Numbered from the stretch's first letter, positions 42,949 through 52,794 are shown. The stretch: 64,000 bases of DNA from Flaviflexus salsibiostraticola (GCF_003952265.1 NZ_CP034438.1:2294001-2358000), one strand, 5' to 3'. Notes: a model not told the origin generated them from the letters alone. Program-made: numbers and translations.

Positions 42949-44598
42949 ATGGCTCGACACCTGCATCGATACCGAGAGATCGCCACAGTCCTGACCCGCC
43001 ACGGGCTCTATGCCACCGCCGTCCAGGCCGGCTTGGGCCGATGGGTACCCGCTCCGGTCGCGGAGGGGGTGGACGAGACGTCCGACGGTCCTGAGCTGCT
43101 CGTCAGCGCCTTTGAGGAGCTCGGCGCCGCATTCGTCAAACTCGGCCAGCTGATCTCCACCCGCCCCGACATCTTCCCCGAGGAATACTGCGACGCCTTC
43201 GCGAAGCTCACCGATTCGAGCGCCCCCGTCCCATTCGAGGAGCTTGAGGCAGTCATCGAGGCGGACCTCGGTGTGAGCGTTGACGAGGCGTACGCCTGGT
43301 TCGACCGCGTCCCCGTCGCTGCCGCCTCAATCGGCCAGGTCCACCGGGCACGGCTCCGCGACGGTCGCAGTGTGGTCGTCAAGATCCGCAGGCCCGGGGT
43401 GGCCGCCGAGGTCCATGAGGACCTCGACATCCTCCGCACCCTCGCAGGCAGGCTGGTCCGGAGCTCCCAGACGTTGGCTGATATGGACTTCACCCGACTT
43501 GTCGATCAGTTCTCCGCCTCCCTGCGTGCCGAGCTCGACTACGTCGTCGAGGCGCGAGCCTGTGAAGAGATCGGAGCGAGCTTCGAGGGCGACCCGGCGG
43601 TTCACATCCCCTGGATCGACTGGGAGAACACGACGGCGCGTGTGCTGACCATGGAGGAGCTCTCCGGGGTCCGGATCGATGACCTCGAGGCTCTCGATGC
43701 GGCCGGTATCGACCGGCCCGTGCTTGCGCGGCAGATCGCCGACATGTTTATGAGCATGGTTTTCGAGGATGGTGTCTTTCACGCGGACCCGCACGCGGGC
43801 AACCTCTTCATCGAGGATGATGGAACGATCGGCATGATCGACTTCGGATCAGTCGGCCGGATCAACGAGGCCATGCGGCGCAGGTTCGCCACCATGGTCC
43901 TCGCCTTCACGAAGAACAACCCGGACGCGATCACGCGGGGGCTGCTCGAGATCGCACCCGCGCACGGGTCCCTCGACCGCGCCCTGTTGCGCCGTGACGT
44001 CGCGGGGATGACGGACAGACTGGACGGAAGCACCCTGGCCGAGATTCGGGTCGATGAGCTCGGCAGTGAGCTCTTCGCGATCGTGCGCCGCCACCGGCTG
44101 TCGCTGCCTCCGGAGCTCGTCCAGCTCTTCCGCATGCTCATCATCGCCGACGGTCTCGGTAGGAAGATCGACCCCGAGTTCGATATCAACGAGGCCTTGG
44201 CGCCACTGACTGAGCGCCTCATCGAGGAGCGTATGGACCCGTTCGCGTGGGCGGGACGGCTCAAGGATGTCGCGGTCTCTGCCGCCGAGTTCGGCATCGA
44301 CCTGCCCGATTTCACGCGGAAGCTGGTCGACCGGATCGACAGCGGCACGCTCGACGTCCACATCCGCGCGAGTGAGCTCGATCCACTGATCGCTCGGCTC
44401 GAGCGCACGGGGGACCGGCTCGTCGCCGCCCTTCTCGTTGCCTCGATGGTCACCGGCGGCACGAACGTCCTCGTCGCGTACAGGGATCAGCTGGGTAAAC
44501 TCGTCGGCCCGGCGATAGCCGCCGGCGGAGCGGTGCTCACCGGCGGCAGCGCCTACATCGCCTGGTCCAGCCGGCCCCGCCGGCGCCTGCCCCGATGA
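42949..44598 (+). CDS. ABC1/UbiB-family atypical kinase
   Basis: 549 residues. KxGQ motif FVKLGQLISTRPDIFPEEYC, Ala-rich nucleotide loop AAASIGQVHRARLRDG, VVVKIRRPGVA, catalytic region FHADPHAGNLFIEDDG, IGMIDFGSVGR, and one or two C-terminal membrane helices (LVAALLVASMVTGGTNVLVA, VGPAIAAGGAVLTGG). The family (UbiB/Coq8/AarF) acts as an ATPase or kinase in isoprenoid quinone metabolism; in actinobacteria a menaquinone or lipid role is presumed. Confidence 0.93.
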   Translation: MARHLHRYREIATVLTRHGLYATAVQAGLGRWVPAPVAEGVDETSDGPELLVSAFEELGAAFVKLGQLISTRPDIFPEEYCDAFAKLTDSSAPVPFEELEAVIEADLGVSVDEAYAWFDRVPVAAASIGQVHRARLRDGRSVVVKIRRPGVAAEVHEDLDILRTLAGRLVRSSQTLADMDFTRLVDQFSASLRAELDYVVEARACEEIGASFEGDPAVHIPWIDWENTTARVLTMEELSGVRIDDLEALDAAGIDRPVLARQIADMFMSMVFEDGVFHADPHAGNLFIEDDGTIGMIDFGSVGRINEAMRRRFATMVLAFTKNNPDAITRGLLEIAPAHGSLDRALLRRDVAGMTDRLDGSTLAEIRVDELGSELFAIVRRHRLSLPPELVQLFRMLIIADGLGRKIDPEFDINEALAPLTERLIEERMDPFAWAGRLKDVAVSAAEFGIDLPDFTRKLVDRIDSGTLDVHIRASELDPLIARLERTGDRLVAALLVASMVTGGTNVLVAYRDQLGKLVGPAIAAGGAVLTGGSAYIAWSSRPRRRLPR

Positions 44599-44622
44599 CT
44601 TCTTGCGCAACTGCGGCGGTGG

Positions 44623-45360
44623 GTGAATGAGACCGTGTACGCAGAAGTGAAGGCCTTCCTCCGCGCCTCCCTCATCGATCGGGTGAGGGCGCGCAGGGAG
44701 GTGCCGGAGCACCAGGTGCGCCGGCGGCGCATCATCGTCGCCGCCACCTTCATCCTCGGCGCCGTCGGTCTCGGGGCGGCGCTCACGATCGAGCCCGGCG
44801 AGCCTCTCTTCTACGTGGCGACACTGGGTGTCGCCGTCCTCTGGATCATCGGCGCCTTCACCTCCGGCCCCCTCCACCTGGGGCGTTCGCGGACGAGGGC
44901 GGGAACGGCTGATGGGCGGGCGGCGCTCCAGGGCTTCATCCTCGGCGGGACCCTACTCGTCGTCTTCCTGCTCGGGGCCATGGTCGTCGGCCAGGTTGAT
45001 GTCCTGCGCGGGCCGGTGGATGACCTCATGGAGCATGCTCTCTACGGAAGCCTCCCCATCGTCGCCCTCGTCACCCTCATCAGCGGCATCTGTGAAGAGC
45101 TGTTCTTCCGGGGCGCGGTCTACGCGGCCATGCCCCGCCGGTGGGAGATTGTCGGGTCCACTCTCATCTACGGCCTGTCGACGGTCTTCGCGGGCGTCCC
45201 GCTCCTCACCTTCGCCGCCCTCAGCCTCGGCCTGCTCACCGCCGCCCAGCGCCGGGTGACAGGCGGGGTGCTCGGCCCTATTGTGAGCCATGTAACATGG
45301 TCGCTCGGCATGCTGTTCCTTCTGCCGCATGCTCTCTCGATTGGAGACCTCCTATGGTGA
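44623..45360 (+). CDS. CPBP-family intramembrane metalloprotease
   Basis: 245 residues, about six membrane helices. The Abi/CPBP motifs are present: ISGICEELFFRGAVYAAMPR (EExxFRG), STVFAGVPLLTFAALSLGLL, and IVSHVTWSLGML (HxxxN/W-type). The start is a GTG at 44623. Its end overlaps the next gene by seven bases. Substrates of bacterial CPBP proteins are mostly unknown; Rce1-like prenyl-protein processing is the eukaryotic role. Confidence 0.9.
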   Translation: MNETVYAEVKAFLRASLIDRVRARREVPEHQVRRRRIIVAATFILGAVGLGAALTIEPGEPLFYVATLGVAVLWIIGAFTSGPLHLGRSRTRAGTADGRAALQGFILGGTLLVVFLLGAMVVGQVDVLRGPVDDLMEHALYGSLPIVALVTLISGICEELFFRGAVYAAMPRRWEIVGSTLIYGLSTVFAGVPLLTFAALSLGLLTAAQRRVTGGVLGPIVSHVTWSLGMLFLLPHALSIGDLLW

Positions 45361-46760
45361 CTACTCACGGCCGGGCCCTGGTGACCGGAGCAAGCGGCTT
45401 CATCGGCGCCCAACTGGTCCCCGCGCTCCTCGAGGAGGGGTGGACTGTCCGAGTCTTCGCCCGCACGCCGAGCAGGCTCGATGATGCGTGGCGGGACAGG
45501 GTCGAGGTCGTCCAGGGTGACGCCACCGAGGAGTCAGACCTGCGGAAGGCGCTTGCGGACGTCGATGTCGCCTACTATCTCCTGCACTCGATGGACGGCA
45601 AGGGTGACTTCGTCGAAAGGGACAAGGCCCTTGCCCAGTCCTTCGCGACTGTGGCGAAGGACGCCGGCGTCAACAGGATTATCTACATGGGTGGCCTCCA
45701 CGACGAGAATGCGGAGCTTGCCGCTCACATGGCGTCGAGGGCTGAAGTGGGCACGATCCTCCTCTCCTCCGGCGTGCCCACGACCATCCTCCAGGCCGGG
45801 GTCGTGCTCGGGGAGGGATCCGCGTCCTTCCAGATGCTCCGCCACCTGACCGAGCGGCTCCCGGTCGCCATCGCTCCCCGCTGGGTGACGAACCGTGTCC
45901 AGCCCATCGACATCGACGACGTCATCCATTACCTCGTCCGAGCGGCCGAGCTGCCGCCCGAGGACTCGGGCCCGCTCGACATCGGCATGGAGGAGGTCTT
46001 CGTCTACCGAGACATGATGCGGCGCTACGCGAAGGTCACCGGCCTGTCCCGCAGATTCATGGCGACCGTCCCCATCCTCACCCCGGATCTGGCGAGCCGC
46101 TGGGTCGGCGGCGTCACGCCGGTCTCATCCGGTGTGGCCAGGCCCCTCGTCGGCTCCCTCATCCACGATGCAGTCAAAGGAATGGGGAATGCCCGGGATG
46201 CCTCCGAGGTGCTTGGTGACCCGGAAGGCGGACTCATCGGCTTCGACGAATCCGTCCGCAGGCACACGGCGGATACTGACCCGAAGAGAGTCGGACGGAT
46301 CTTCCGCAGGGTCGCGCTCGCGGTCGGGGCAACCGCAGCGCTCGGGAGCGTCCTGACAAAGCCCGACAGTGCCTGGTACGAAAGCCTGAAGAAGCCGTCC
46401 TGGCAACCGCCCGCGGCCGCGTTTCCGATCGTGTGGACCTCGCTGTACGGAGTCATCACCGTCGCCTCAACGATGGCGATCGCCGAGCAGATTGAGAATG
46501 GTGACGAGGATGAGGCCCGTTCTTATGCTCGGGCACTCGGCGTCAACCTGGCGTTGAACGCCGGCTGGTCGGGAATCTTCTTCAGGAGCCACTCACCTGA
46601 GCTCAGCTCAGCTGCCGCTGGCCTGTTGACCGCGAGCAGTGCGGACCTGGCCCGCAGGGCCAGCAAGGCGCGTCCCCAGCTCGGCATCCTGCTCAGCCCC
46701 TACGCCGCCTGGTGCGGCTTTGCCACGGCACTTAGTACGGCCATCGCCCGCAAGAACTGA
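45354..46760 (+). CDS. SDR-type NAD(P)-binding protein fused to a TspO/MBR domain
   Basis: 468 residues from ATG 45354. Residues 1-~290: atypical short-chain reductase with Rossmann motif RALVTGASGFIGAQLVPALL, AYYLLHSMDGKGDF, NRIIYMGGLHDENAEL, as in NAD(P)H-binding epimerase-like proteins. Residues ~320-468: TspO/MBR membrane domain with five helices, including SAWYESLKKPSWQPPAAAFP, VWTSLYGVITVAST and LNAGWSGIFF. TspO binds tetrapyrroles and affects their turnover. The fusion suggests a membrane-tethered reductase acting on, or sensing, a tetrapyrrole-like ligand (inference). It overlaps the CPBP gene. Confidence 0.9.
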   Translation: MVTTHGRALVTGASGFIGAQLVPALLEEGWTVRVFARTPSRLDDAWRDRVEVVQGDATEESDLRKALADVDVAYYLLHSMDGKGDFVERDKALAQSFATVAKDAGVNRIIYMGGLHDENAELAAHMASRAEVGTILLSSGVPTTILQAGVVLGEGSASFQMLRHLTERLPVAIAPRWVTNRVQPIDIDDVIHYLVRAAELPPEDSGPLDIGMEEVFVYRDMMRRYAKVTGLSRRFMATVPILTPDLASRWVGGVTPVSSGVARPLVGSLIHDAVKGMGNARDASEVLGDPEGGLIGFDESVRRHTADTDPKRVGRIFRRVALAVGATAALGSVLTKPDSAWYESLKKPSWQPPAAAFPIVWTSLYGVITVASTMAIAEQIENGDEDEARSYARALGVNLALNAGWSGIFFRSHSPELSSAAAGLLTASSADLARRASKARPQLGILLSPYAAWCGFATALSTAIARKN

Positions 46761-46814
46761 GACAGAAGACGGTCCGCCGACGGGTGGTTCTGTTGGTTAC
46801 AGCGGGGTGGTTCG

Positions 46815-47897
46815 CTAAGCAGTCGCCAGAGCCGCGAACTCGGCAGGCGCTCTTACCTCGTCGGCGATGCCGTCGAGTCTGTGCCGCAGGATTTCCCATG
46901 GAGCGCTGAGGTCGAGGGTCTGGGCCGCGAGATGAGTTCCCTGGATCGTGACGTCGAGGTCCGGCAATTGTGACCTGGATGTCTGGGCGTAGAGGAGTAA
47001 GGCGCCGACTGTGCCACTCTGTTCAATATCGGCATTCTTTGCGTACGCGAACATCTGGTAGAGATGCGCGGAGCGCACCGTCCCCTTCCCGAACTGGCCC
47101 GTCTGTTGCGCCTCGGTGTAGTACTTTGCGTCGATGATGAGGGTGCGGCGCCCGCTCCGAAGCATGACATCCGTCCTCATCTCCGGGAGCTGCGACGCGT
47201 TGTACGAAGCTGCATGGTCGAGGTCCCAGGGGACTTTGCGGGCGGCGGGGGAGAGCTCAGAGTGGTGGTGCTTGAAGTACTCGAGCAGGAATCGTTCGTA
47301 GAGGCGACTCATCTCTTCATCAGCAACCCACGACCTCAGCTTGAGGTCGCCGGACTGCTGGGTGGCGAGCAGCCCGCGGACGACGAGCTCGCAGACGCCG
47401 AGCAGGAGCCGATACGTGGCATTGGCGCGGTGGTAGGTCAGCGTGCTCCACCTGATCTCCGAGGGGCCAATGTGAGTGACCTCCTCGAGGTAGGGCAGGA
47501 GCCGGCGCAGGCCATCACGACGATCTCGGTCGACGTCACCATGGCGGATGAGAAGGATGACGACCGATTTGAGTGCCCGGTTGTGCGGAGTGTCAACTAC
47601 ATATTCATCGAACTCGCACACGAGCCTGCCACGCAGAGTCGAGCGGGAAGCTGCCGTCGTCGCGATATCAATCCGTCCGCGAACCGTCGCCAGCTCCTCG
47701 CTCCGCATCCGATAGTCGCGATGGAGACCGCGCTTGACCTGTGACCCGACACCGCGCAGAAGTATCTCGGCAAACAGGTCGTGGATGCGGGTGAAGGACT
47801 CGCCTCCAACCTGCTGGACCCCGTCGCTCTTGATCGCCCGGAACGCGTACGCCAGCATGTAGTACACGTTCCTGATGAGGATCGGGTTCTCTGTCAT
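46815..47897 (-). CDS. mcrC: McrC-type subunit of the McrBC restriction system
   Basis: 360 residues from ATG 47897, overlapping the mcrB stop (ATGA). N-terminal NPILIRNVYYMLAYAFRAIK, central helical part, and C-terminal PD-(D/E)XK nuclease core: RTDVMLRSGRRTLIIDAKYY (Asp and D-x-K). McrC is the nuclease that partners the McrB AAA+ GTPase to cut methylated DNA. Intact itself, but its partner appears truncated. Confidence 0.92.
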   Translation of the reverse strand: MTENPILIRNVYYMLAYAFRAIKSDGVQQVGGESFTRIHDLFAEILLRGVGSQVKRGLHRDYRMRSEELATVRGRIDIATTAASRSTLRGRLVCEFDEYVVDTPHNRALKSVVILLIRHGDVDRDRRDGLRRLLPYLEEVTHIGPSEIRWSTLTYHRANATYRLLLGVCELVVRGLLATQQSGDLKLRSWVADEEMSRLYERFLLEYFKHHHSELSPAARKVPWDLDHAASYNASQLPEMRTDVMLRSGRRTLIIDAKYYTEAQQTGQFGKGTVRSAHLYQMFAYAKNADIEQSGTVGALLLYAQTSRSQLPDLDVTIQGTHLAAQTLDLSAPWEILRHRLDGIADEVRAPAEFAALATA

Positions 47898-49588
47898 GTA
47901 AGGGCGCTCCGCAGAGCGTTCGCCCACTCGTTCGCCTTCGCATCCTCGTCGAACCAGTACTCCTCCAGCAGAGGAATCAGCTCGTCTACGACGACCGAGA
48001 AGAGCCAATCCTCGTCGTCAGCATCCGACGTTTGCGGCTTGATGAGGTAGCTGTGCCCAATCTTGAAGCCTGGGCCCAGTCCCGGGTCGTCCCCGATTTC
48101 GCTGTTGAGTTTGACGACGGTCTCGACGAGCACATCCAAGGCAGGGCTGCCGACACTCTCTTTCCAGGCTTTGAAGCCTTCCGAATCGAATGCGGGAGTC
48201 ATTGTGAAGAATCCGAAGCGCCTGCGCAGCGCGTAGTCGATGACGGCAAGACTGCGATCGGCGGTGTTCATCATCCCGATGATGTGAACGTTGGGAGGGA
48301 CGGTGAAGTCCTCCTTCTTATAGAGGAGGCGCAGTTTCCTGCCGCGCTTGTCTGCTTCGATGAGCATGAGCAGCTCGCCAAAGATCTTTGAGATGTTGCC
48401 GCGGTTGATCTCATCAATGATGAAGAAGTACGGCCGGCTCGGATCGTCCGCCCGAGCCTCCTCGCAGAACTGGTAGAAGGGCCCTTCCTCGAGGGAGAAT
48501 CCGCCATCTTCCGTGGGGCGATATCCCATGATGAAGTCCTCATACGAGTAGCTCTGGTGGAACTGGACCATCTGGATTCGGTCGTTGTCCCTCTCGCCCA
48601 TGATCGAGTGGGCAAGCCTTCGAGCCGCGAAGGTTTTTCCGACACCCGGCGGCCCTGCGAGGATGATGTTCTTCTTTCTCAGAAGGAGTGAGCGAAGCCG
48701 GTCGTAATCACTATCTGATATGTAAACGTCCTCGAGGAAATCCTCGCGTGTATACGTCGGCAATGGTTCTGTCGTCGACGGCGCTTCTGCTGGGAGGCCG
48801 TCTGTGAAGAGCGCCTCGAGTCTGTCGATCTCGTCTCGCTTATCGGAGATATCGGTCAGGGTCTTGAGTGGTGCAGAGTCGGAAAGCGGCCATGATCCCT
48901 TATGAGTCCAGTTGACTGAACGGACGTGGCGGTAAGATTCCCGGTCCGGTTCGTAGCGTGCATCAGACGTTACTTCGCCGCGGCCGACGATCTCTTGTCG
49001 GCCCCTCTTCGCGTACACGATGTCGCCAATACGCATCTCCTGCTGGAACTGCCATACCGCCAACGCATCGTGCTTGGCAGAGGAGCCCGAACCGTCCCCT
49101 GCCAGAATCTGGCGGATGGCCTCCTGGCTCTCGTACTCTGTGGGATCACCGAGCTCGTCCCATCCGATCGCCATCAGCTCGTTCGACGAGAACTCATCCC
49201 ATTTGGAAGCCTGACGTCCAGGCGAATACATCCAGTACCTGCGAGATCTCGGCTCGTCCGTCCACTCCGGATCGGCCGTCGGCGCCGGAGGGTCCCAGAC
49301 CTCTCGAATGCCTGGAGCCCAGAAGGTGAATTCACCGGAGATCTCCTCCGCGAGAACCGCACGGATGTTGAACAGATCTCGGTCTATTGCATCAGGGCCA
49401 TCTCCGGTCGCGCCACCGATACGGTTCGCCAGAGCCTGACGAATTTTCTTCTTCTTCTCCGCGGATGAGATCGCTTCGAAGGTATCGGGGCAGGCGAGGA
49501 ACTGGAGGACGTTCCTTATGTCGGAACGGTCCTTGCCCGACTCGAGCATGACCCTCTGAAGCTCCCATGGTGAGAGGAGAGCTCCTAA
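47894..49588 (-). pseudogene. mcrB: McrB-type AAA+ subunit, body lacking its N-terminus
   Basis: From ATG 49549 the frame gives 551 residues. It begins within a helical region (DRSDIRNVLQFLACPDTFEA), then an EVE/PUA-like modified-base domain (~105-230: WMYSPGRQASKWDEF, MAIGWDELGD), and the AAA+ core with Walker A ILAGPPGVGKTFAARRL, Walker B PYFFIIDEINRGNISKIFGE and MMNTADRSLAVIDYALRRRF. Codons 49588-49550 (LGALLSPWELQRV) continue homology upstream without any start, then a TAG at 49591-49589. The missing N-terminal piece is probably at 53435-53943. The shortened protein might keep partial activity. Confidence 0.8.
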
Positions 49589-49677
49589 CTAGATCCGTCC
49601 TTAGGAGTCTCTCTTTCGCCGGGCCCCGGCGTCAGCACGGGACCCGGGTAGATTTATATTTAGATAGAGGTTTTCTG

Positions 49678-49706
49678 TTGACCCCGACTTTCCCCCTCCA
49701 GGTCAA
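49678..49706 (+). repeat. Inverted repeat TTGACC-N17-GGTCAA
   Basis: Six-base arms at 49678-49683 and 49701-49706, in A+T-richer sequence just before the iteron-like repeats. Possible protein-binding site; significance unproven. Confidence 0.35.
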
Positions 49707-49727
49707 CGAAAGATGACAGTTCAGCAG

Positions 49728-49876
49728 GCCTCTAGCTACCCCCGAATATGTGATAGGTTCCCCCGGAATAGTGATAGGTTCCCCCGGAATAGTGATAGGT
49801 CTGGGGGTGTCGGATCTCTTCCTGCAAGGAGTGTCCGGTCCCCAGCTCCGCCTCTAGCTACCCCCGAATATGTGAT
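49728..49876 (+). repeat. Iteron-like direct repeats
   Basis: A 27-bp direct repeat (core CTAGCTACCCCCGAATATGT, then GAT) occurs at 49728-49754 and 49850-49876. Between them the 21-bp unit GATAGGTTCCCCCGGAATAG-T is repeated in tandem at 49752-49772 and 49773-49793. All share CCCCCG(G)AATA-GTGAT. The stretch 49592-50070 holds no convincing gene; this array plus the adjacent HTH gene resembles a plasmid replication-control region whose rep gene is missing. Confidence 0.6.
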
Positions 49877-50070
49877 TGAGCAGCAGAGGAAGGTTCATCC
49901 CGGATGTGGGCCTGTCCCTCTACCGGTCTGACCGGACACAAAAACGCGGGCTTATCGCACGGAGCGAACCCAAAAAAGACGAAGCCGCGCACTGTACGCA
50001 CCCTAAGAAGGGCAGACAGTGAAAGCGCGCCTCTGCCTCCTCCAGGCCGGTCCTGTGTGAGAGTAGGGCC

Positions 50071-50279
50071 ATGAGTGGACCTGTCTTTAACGTGCAACAA
50101 GCAGCGGAGGCCGCGGGGGTCTCCCGCTCCACCATCTACAGGCACCTTGAGACACTCATGGAACACGGTGCGACACGTGATGAGACAGGGACCCGTATCC
50201 CCTTCTCGGCGCTAATCGGCGCGGGTTTAGCCTCCAACACCTCCCCAGCGGAGTCGTCTCATGAGACAGCCCCTGCGAC
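50071..50279 (+). pseudogene. HTH-domain plasmid-type protein, 5' part, broken by IS21
   Basis: ATG 50071 starts FNVQQAAEAAGVSRSTIYRH, a MerR/helix-turn-helix-17-like DNA-binding domain (residues 4-32), then a polar linker. IS21 element A enters in the codon for residue 70. The remainder is at 52374-52794; joined, it reads SSHETAPATRETRNATRPAT in frame. Small proteins of this build follow rep genes on actinobacterial plasmids (recalled, not checked). Confidence 0.7.
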
Positions 50280-50341
50280 TGTCGGCGGCAGTTGAAAAGT
50301 GAGCAGTTTCGGCATTTGAAAAGTGAGCACTTCGATTAACG

Positions 50342-51565
50342 ATGTGGAGTGTGATTTCAATGCACGATTGGGAAAAGATCCGGGTGCTTGCCCGCGAGGG
50401 TGTACCGAAGGCTCGTATTGCTGCTGAGCTGGGTATCTCACGCAATACGGTGGATCGGGCGGTGAAGTCTGATCAGCCGCCGCGTTATGTCCGCACGAGG
50501 ACACCGACGAAGTTTGGGGAGTATGAGGCCCGGATACGGTGGCTGCTGGAGGAGTGTCCGACGATGCCGGCCTCGGTGATCGGCGAGCGGGTGGGCTGGC
50601 CTTACTCGGAGAGGGCCTTGCGGCAGAATGTGGCACGGATCCGTCCTGAGTATGCGCCACGACGTCTCGATCCTGCGGACCGGTTGGAGTGGGAGATCGG
50701 GGATGTGGCTCAGTGTGACCTGTGGTTCCCCAATGTTGATATCCCGATCGGGAACGGCAAGACGGCACGCTTCCCTGTGCTGACGATGATCCTGGCCTGG
50801 TCAAAGTATCCCGTTGCCTTGATGATCCCGAGCCGGCAACGCCCGGACCTGCTGTTGGGCATGTGGGACGGGATCAGCACCTTTGGCAGGGTTCCTCGAC
50901 GCCTATTGTGGGACAACGAGGCCGGAATCGGACGATACGGCAAGCTCGGGCAGGAAGTCGCGGAGTTCTGTGGAACCCTCGGAGTGAAGCTCGTCCAAGC
51001 CAAACCCTATGACCCGGAGACCAAGGGCGTGGTCGAACGGTTCAACTCCTACCTGGAAACCTCGTTCCTGCCCGGGCGGACGTTCGCCAGTCCCAAGGAT
51101 TTCAATGCTCAACTCGCCGGCTGGCTCGAGGTGATCCGAGGGAAGAAACCACGAGGGAAAGACCAAACTCGGGGCCAGGGCCTGACCGTCGAGCTCGAGC
51201 ATATGGGTGCGTTGCCGCCGGTTGATCCCGCAGCGAGGTGGACTGTGCAGACGCGGTTGGGACGTGACTACTACATCGAGATCGGCGCGAACGCCTACAG
51301 TGTTGACCCCAGGTGGATCGGGCACCGCATCGACGTCACCATGGACCTGTCGACGGTCCAAGTCAGTACGGGCGGGAAGGTCATCACGACTCATGAGCGT
51401 CTTTGGGGCAGCGGCGGTCAGGTGACCGACCCTGACCACGTGGAGACCGCTCGGAAGCTGCGTGCGACCTTTCAGCAGCGCCAGGGCCTGCCCGGCTACG
51501 GAGTGACGGTCCAGGGCGGGGACCTGGCAGTATATGACCAGATCTTTGACATCGAGGTGGCCTAA
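50342..51565 (+). CDS. istA: IS21-family transposase IstA (element A, copy 2)
   Basis: 407 residues, translation identical to the IstA at 5601-6824; same HTH and DDE residues. Intact. Confidence 0.95.
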   Translation: MWSVISMHDWEKIRVLAREGVPKARIAAELGISRNTVDRAVKSDQPPRYVRTRTPTKFGEYEARIRWLLEECPTMPASVIGERVGWPYSERALRQNVARIRPEYAPRRLDPADRLEWEIGDVAQCDLWFPNVDIPIGNGKTARFPVLTMILAWSKYPVALMIPSRQRPDLLLGMWDGISTFGRVPRRLLWDNEAGIGRYGKLGQEVAEFCGTLGVKLVQAKPYDPETKGVVERFNSYLETSFLPGRTFASPKDFNAQLAGWLEVIRGKKPRGKDQTRGQGLTVELEHMGALPPVDPAARWTVQTRLGRDYYIEIGANAYSVDPRWIGHRIDVTMDLSTVQVSTGGKVITTHERLWGSGGQVTDPDHVETARKLRATFQQRQGLPGYGVTVQGGDLAVYDQIFDIEVA

Positions 51566-52315
51566 ATGGAGGCGATCAAAGACGTCACGTACTACACGAG
51601 TGCGTTGAAAGCACCACGTATTCAAGCTTCTTTCGCTCGCCTGGCTGACACTGGGCGGGCACAGGGCTGGACGTTCGAGGAGTACTTAGCCGCGGTTTTG
51701 GAAGCCGAGGTCACCGCCCGGGAAGCATCTGGGGCCGAGATACGACGGAAACGAGCACACTTCCCGTCCATGAAGACGATTGAGGACTTCACCTTCGATC
51801 ACCAGCCCCACCTGCGCTCAGACGTTCAAGCAGCATCACGCTCGACCTGGATCCACAACGCGGAGAACATGATCCTTCTCGGCCCACCAGGCACCGGGAA
51901 GACTCACATATCGATCGGGCTCGGCATTGCCGCGACCAGGGCCGGAATCCCGGTCCTGTTCGACACCGCAGCCGGCTGGATCCAGTCGCTCACTGCCGCT
52001 CACAACAAGGGAGACCTGACGAAAGAGCTGCGGCGTATTCGCCGCTACAAGCTCATCATCATCGACGAGCTCGGCTACCTCCCCATCGAGCCAGAAGCCG
52101 CGAACCTGTTCTTCCAGCTCATCTCGGACCGATACGAGCAATCATCCATCCTGATCACCTCAAACCTCGCTTTCGGGTCCTGGTCCACGATCTTCCACGA
52201 CGAGACGATTGCGACAGCCATCATCGACCGGCTCGTCCACCACGCCCAAGTCCTGACCACGAAAGGAACCTCCTACCGGATCAGACACCGACAAGAACAA
52301 GGAACTGTAAACTAA
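51566..52315 (+). CDS. istB: IS21-family helper ATPase IstB (element A, copy 2)
   Basis: 249 residues, translation identical to the IstB at 6825-7574, with Walker A GPPGTGKT. Intact. Confidence 0.95.
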   Translation: MEAIKDVTYYTSALKAPRIQASFARLADTGRAQGWTFEEYLAAVLEAEVTAREASGAEIRRKRAHFPSMKTIEDFTFDHQPHLRSDVQAASRSTWIHNAENMILLGPPGTGKTHISIGLGIAATRAGIPVLFDTAAGWIQSLTAAHNKGDLTKELRRIRRYKLIIIDELGYLPIEPEAANLFFQLISDRYEQSSILITSNLAFGSWSTIFHDETIATAIIDRLVHHAQVLTTKGTSYRIRHRQEQGTVN

Positions 52316-52373
52316 AACCGCTCAGTTTTCGATCGCCGGAAATGCACCAAATTCAACTGCCGCCGACAGCGAC

Positions 52374-52794
52374 ACGTGAGACAAGGAATGCGACACGTCC
52401 TGCGACAGGTGAGACAGCCGCTGAGCGGGCGCTGCGAGAGCGTCTGCGGGAGGCGGAGGACCGTATCCGCGAGCTCCCGGCACACCGCCGCGACGTCCTG
52501 CCCGTCGGCGAGCATCCTGTCGGCCTGCCCGAGCTTGCGGACGACCTGCTCCGGGGTGTGACGCTTCCTGCTGTTCGTCATGAACTGACCAGTCTTCCTG
52601 CCCGCGACCGCGGGCAACAGGACAACTCTCATAGCGACTGGACCCAAGAAATGGGGTCAGCCCACTCCCGCGCGCAGCATTCAAATCATCTGCTGACATC
52701 GATTGTTAGGCACATATGTGCAGAGTTGTTGTGCAACGACGCGTGTGTACGCAAAGCTGTTCCCAGCTCGACCTGTAGGAGGAATGAGGAATGA
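52374..52794 (+). pseudogene. HTH-domain plasmid-type protein, 3' part
   Basis: Continues the frame of 50071-50279 after removal of IS21 A: a basic Thr/Arg-rich linker (RETRNATRPATGE), then a charged helix probably forming a coiled coil (AERALRERLREAEDRIREL) and a low-complexity tail to the TGA at 52792-52794. The tail beyond about 52560 looks poorly conserved, and the natural end may have been altered. Confidence 0.6.

Larger units (their letters stand above)
50280..52368 (+). mobile_element. IS21-family insertion sequence A, copy 2
   Basis: 2089 bp, same ends as copy 1 (TGTCGGCGGCAGTTGAA), flanked by the 5-bp direct repeat GCGAC (50275-50279 and 52369-52373). It interrupts the HTH gene inside the block that splits mcrB. 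Confidence 0.97.

Noticed and set aside
43849..44877. 342-residue minus-strand frame
   Set aside because: Antisense of the UbiB-like kinase, composition biased toward Asp/Glu/Gly/Arg as expected for a shadow.
49728..49876. CRISPR array
   Set aside because: Repeats are directly abutting or 122 bp apart with no regular unique spacers and no cas genes nearby.
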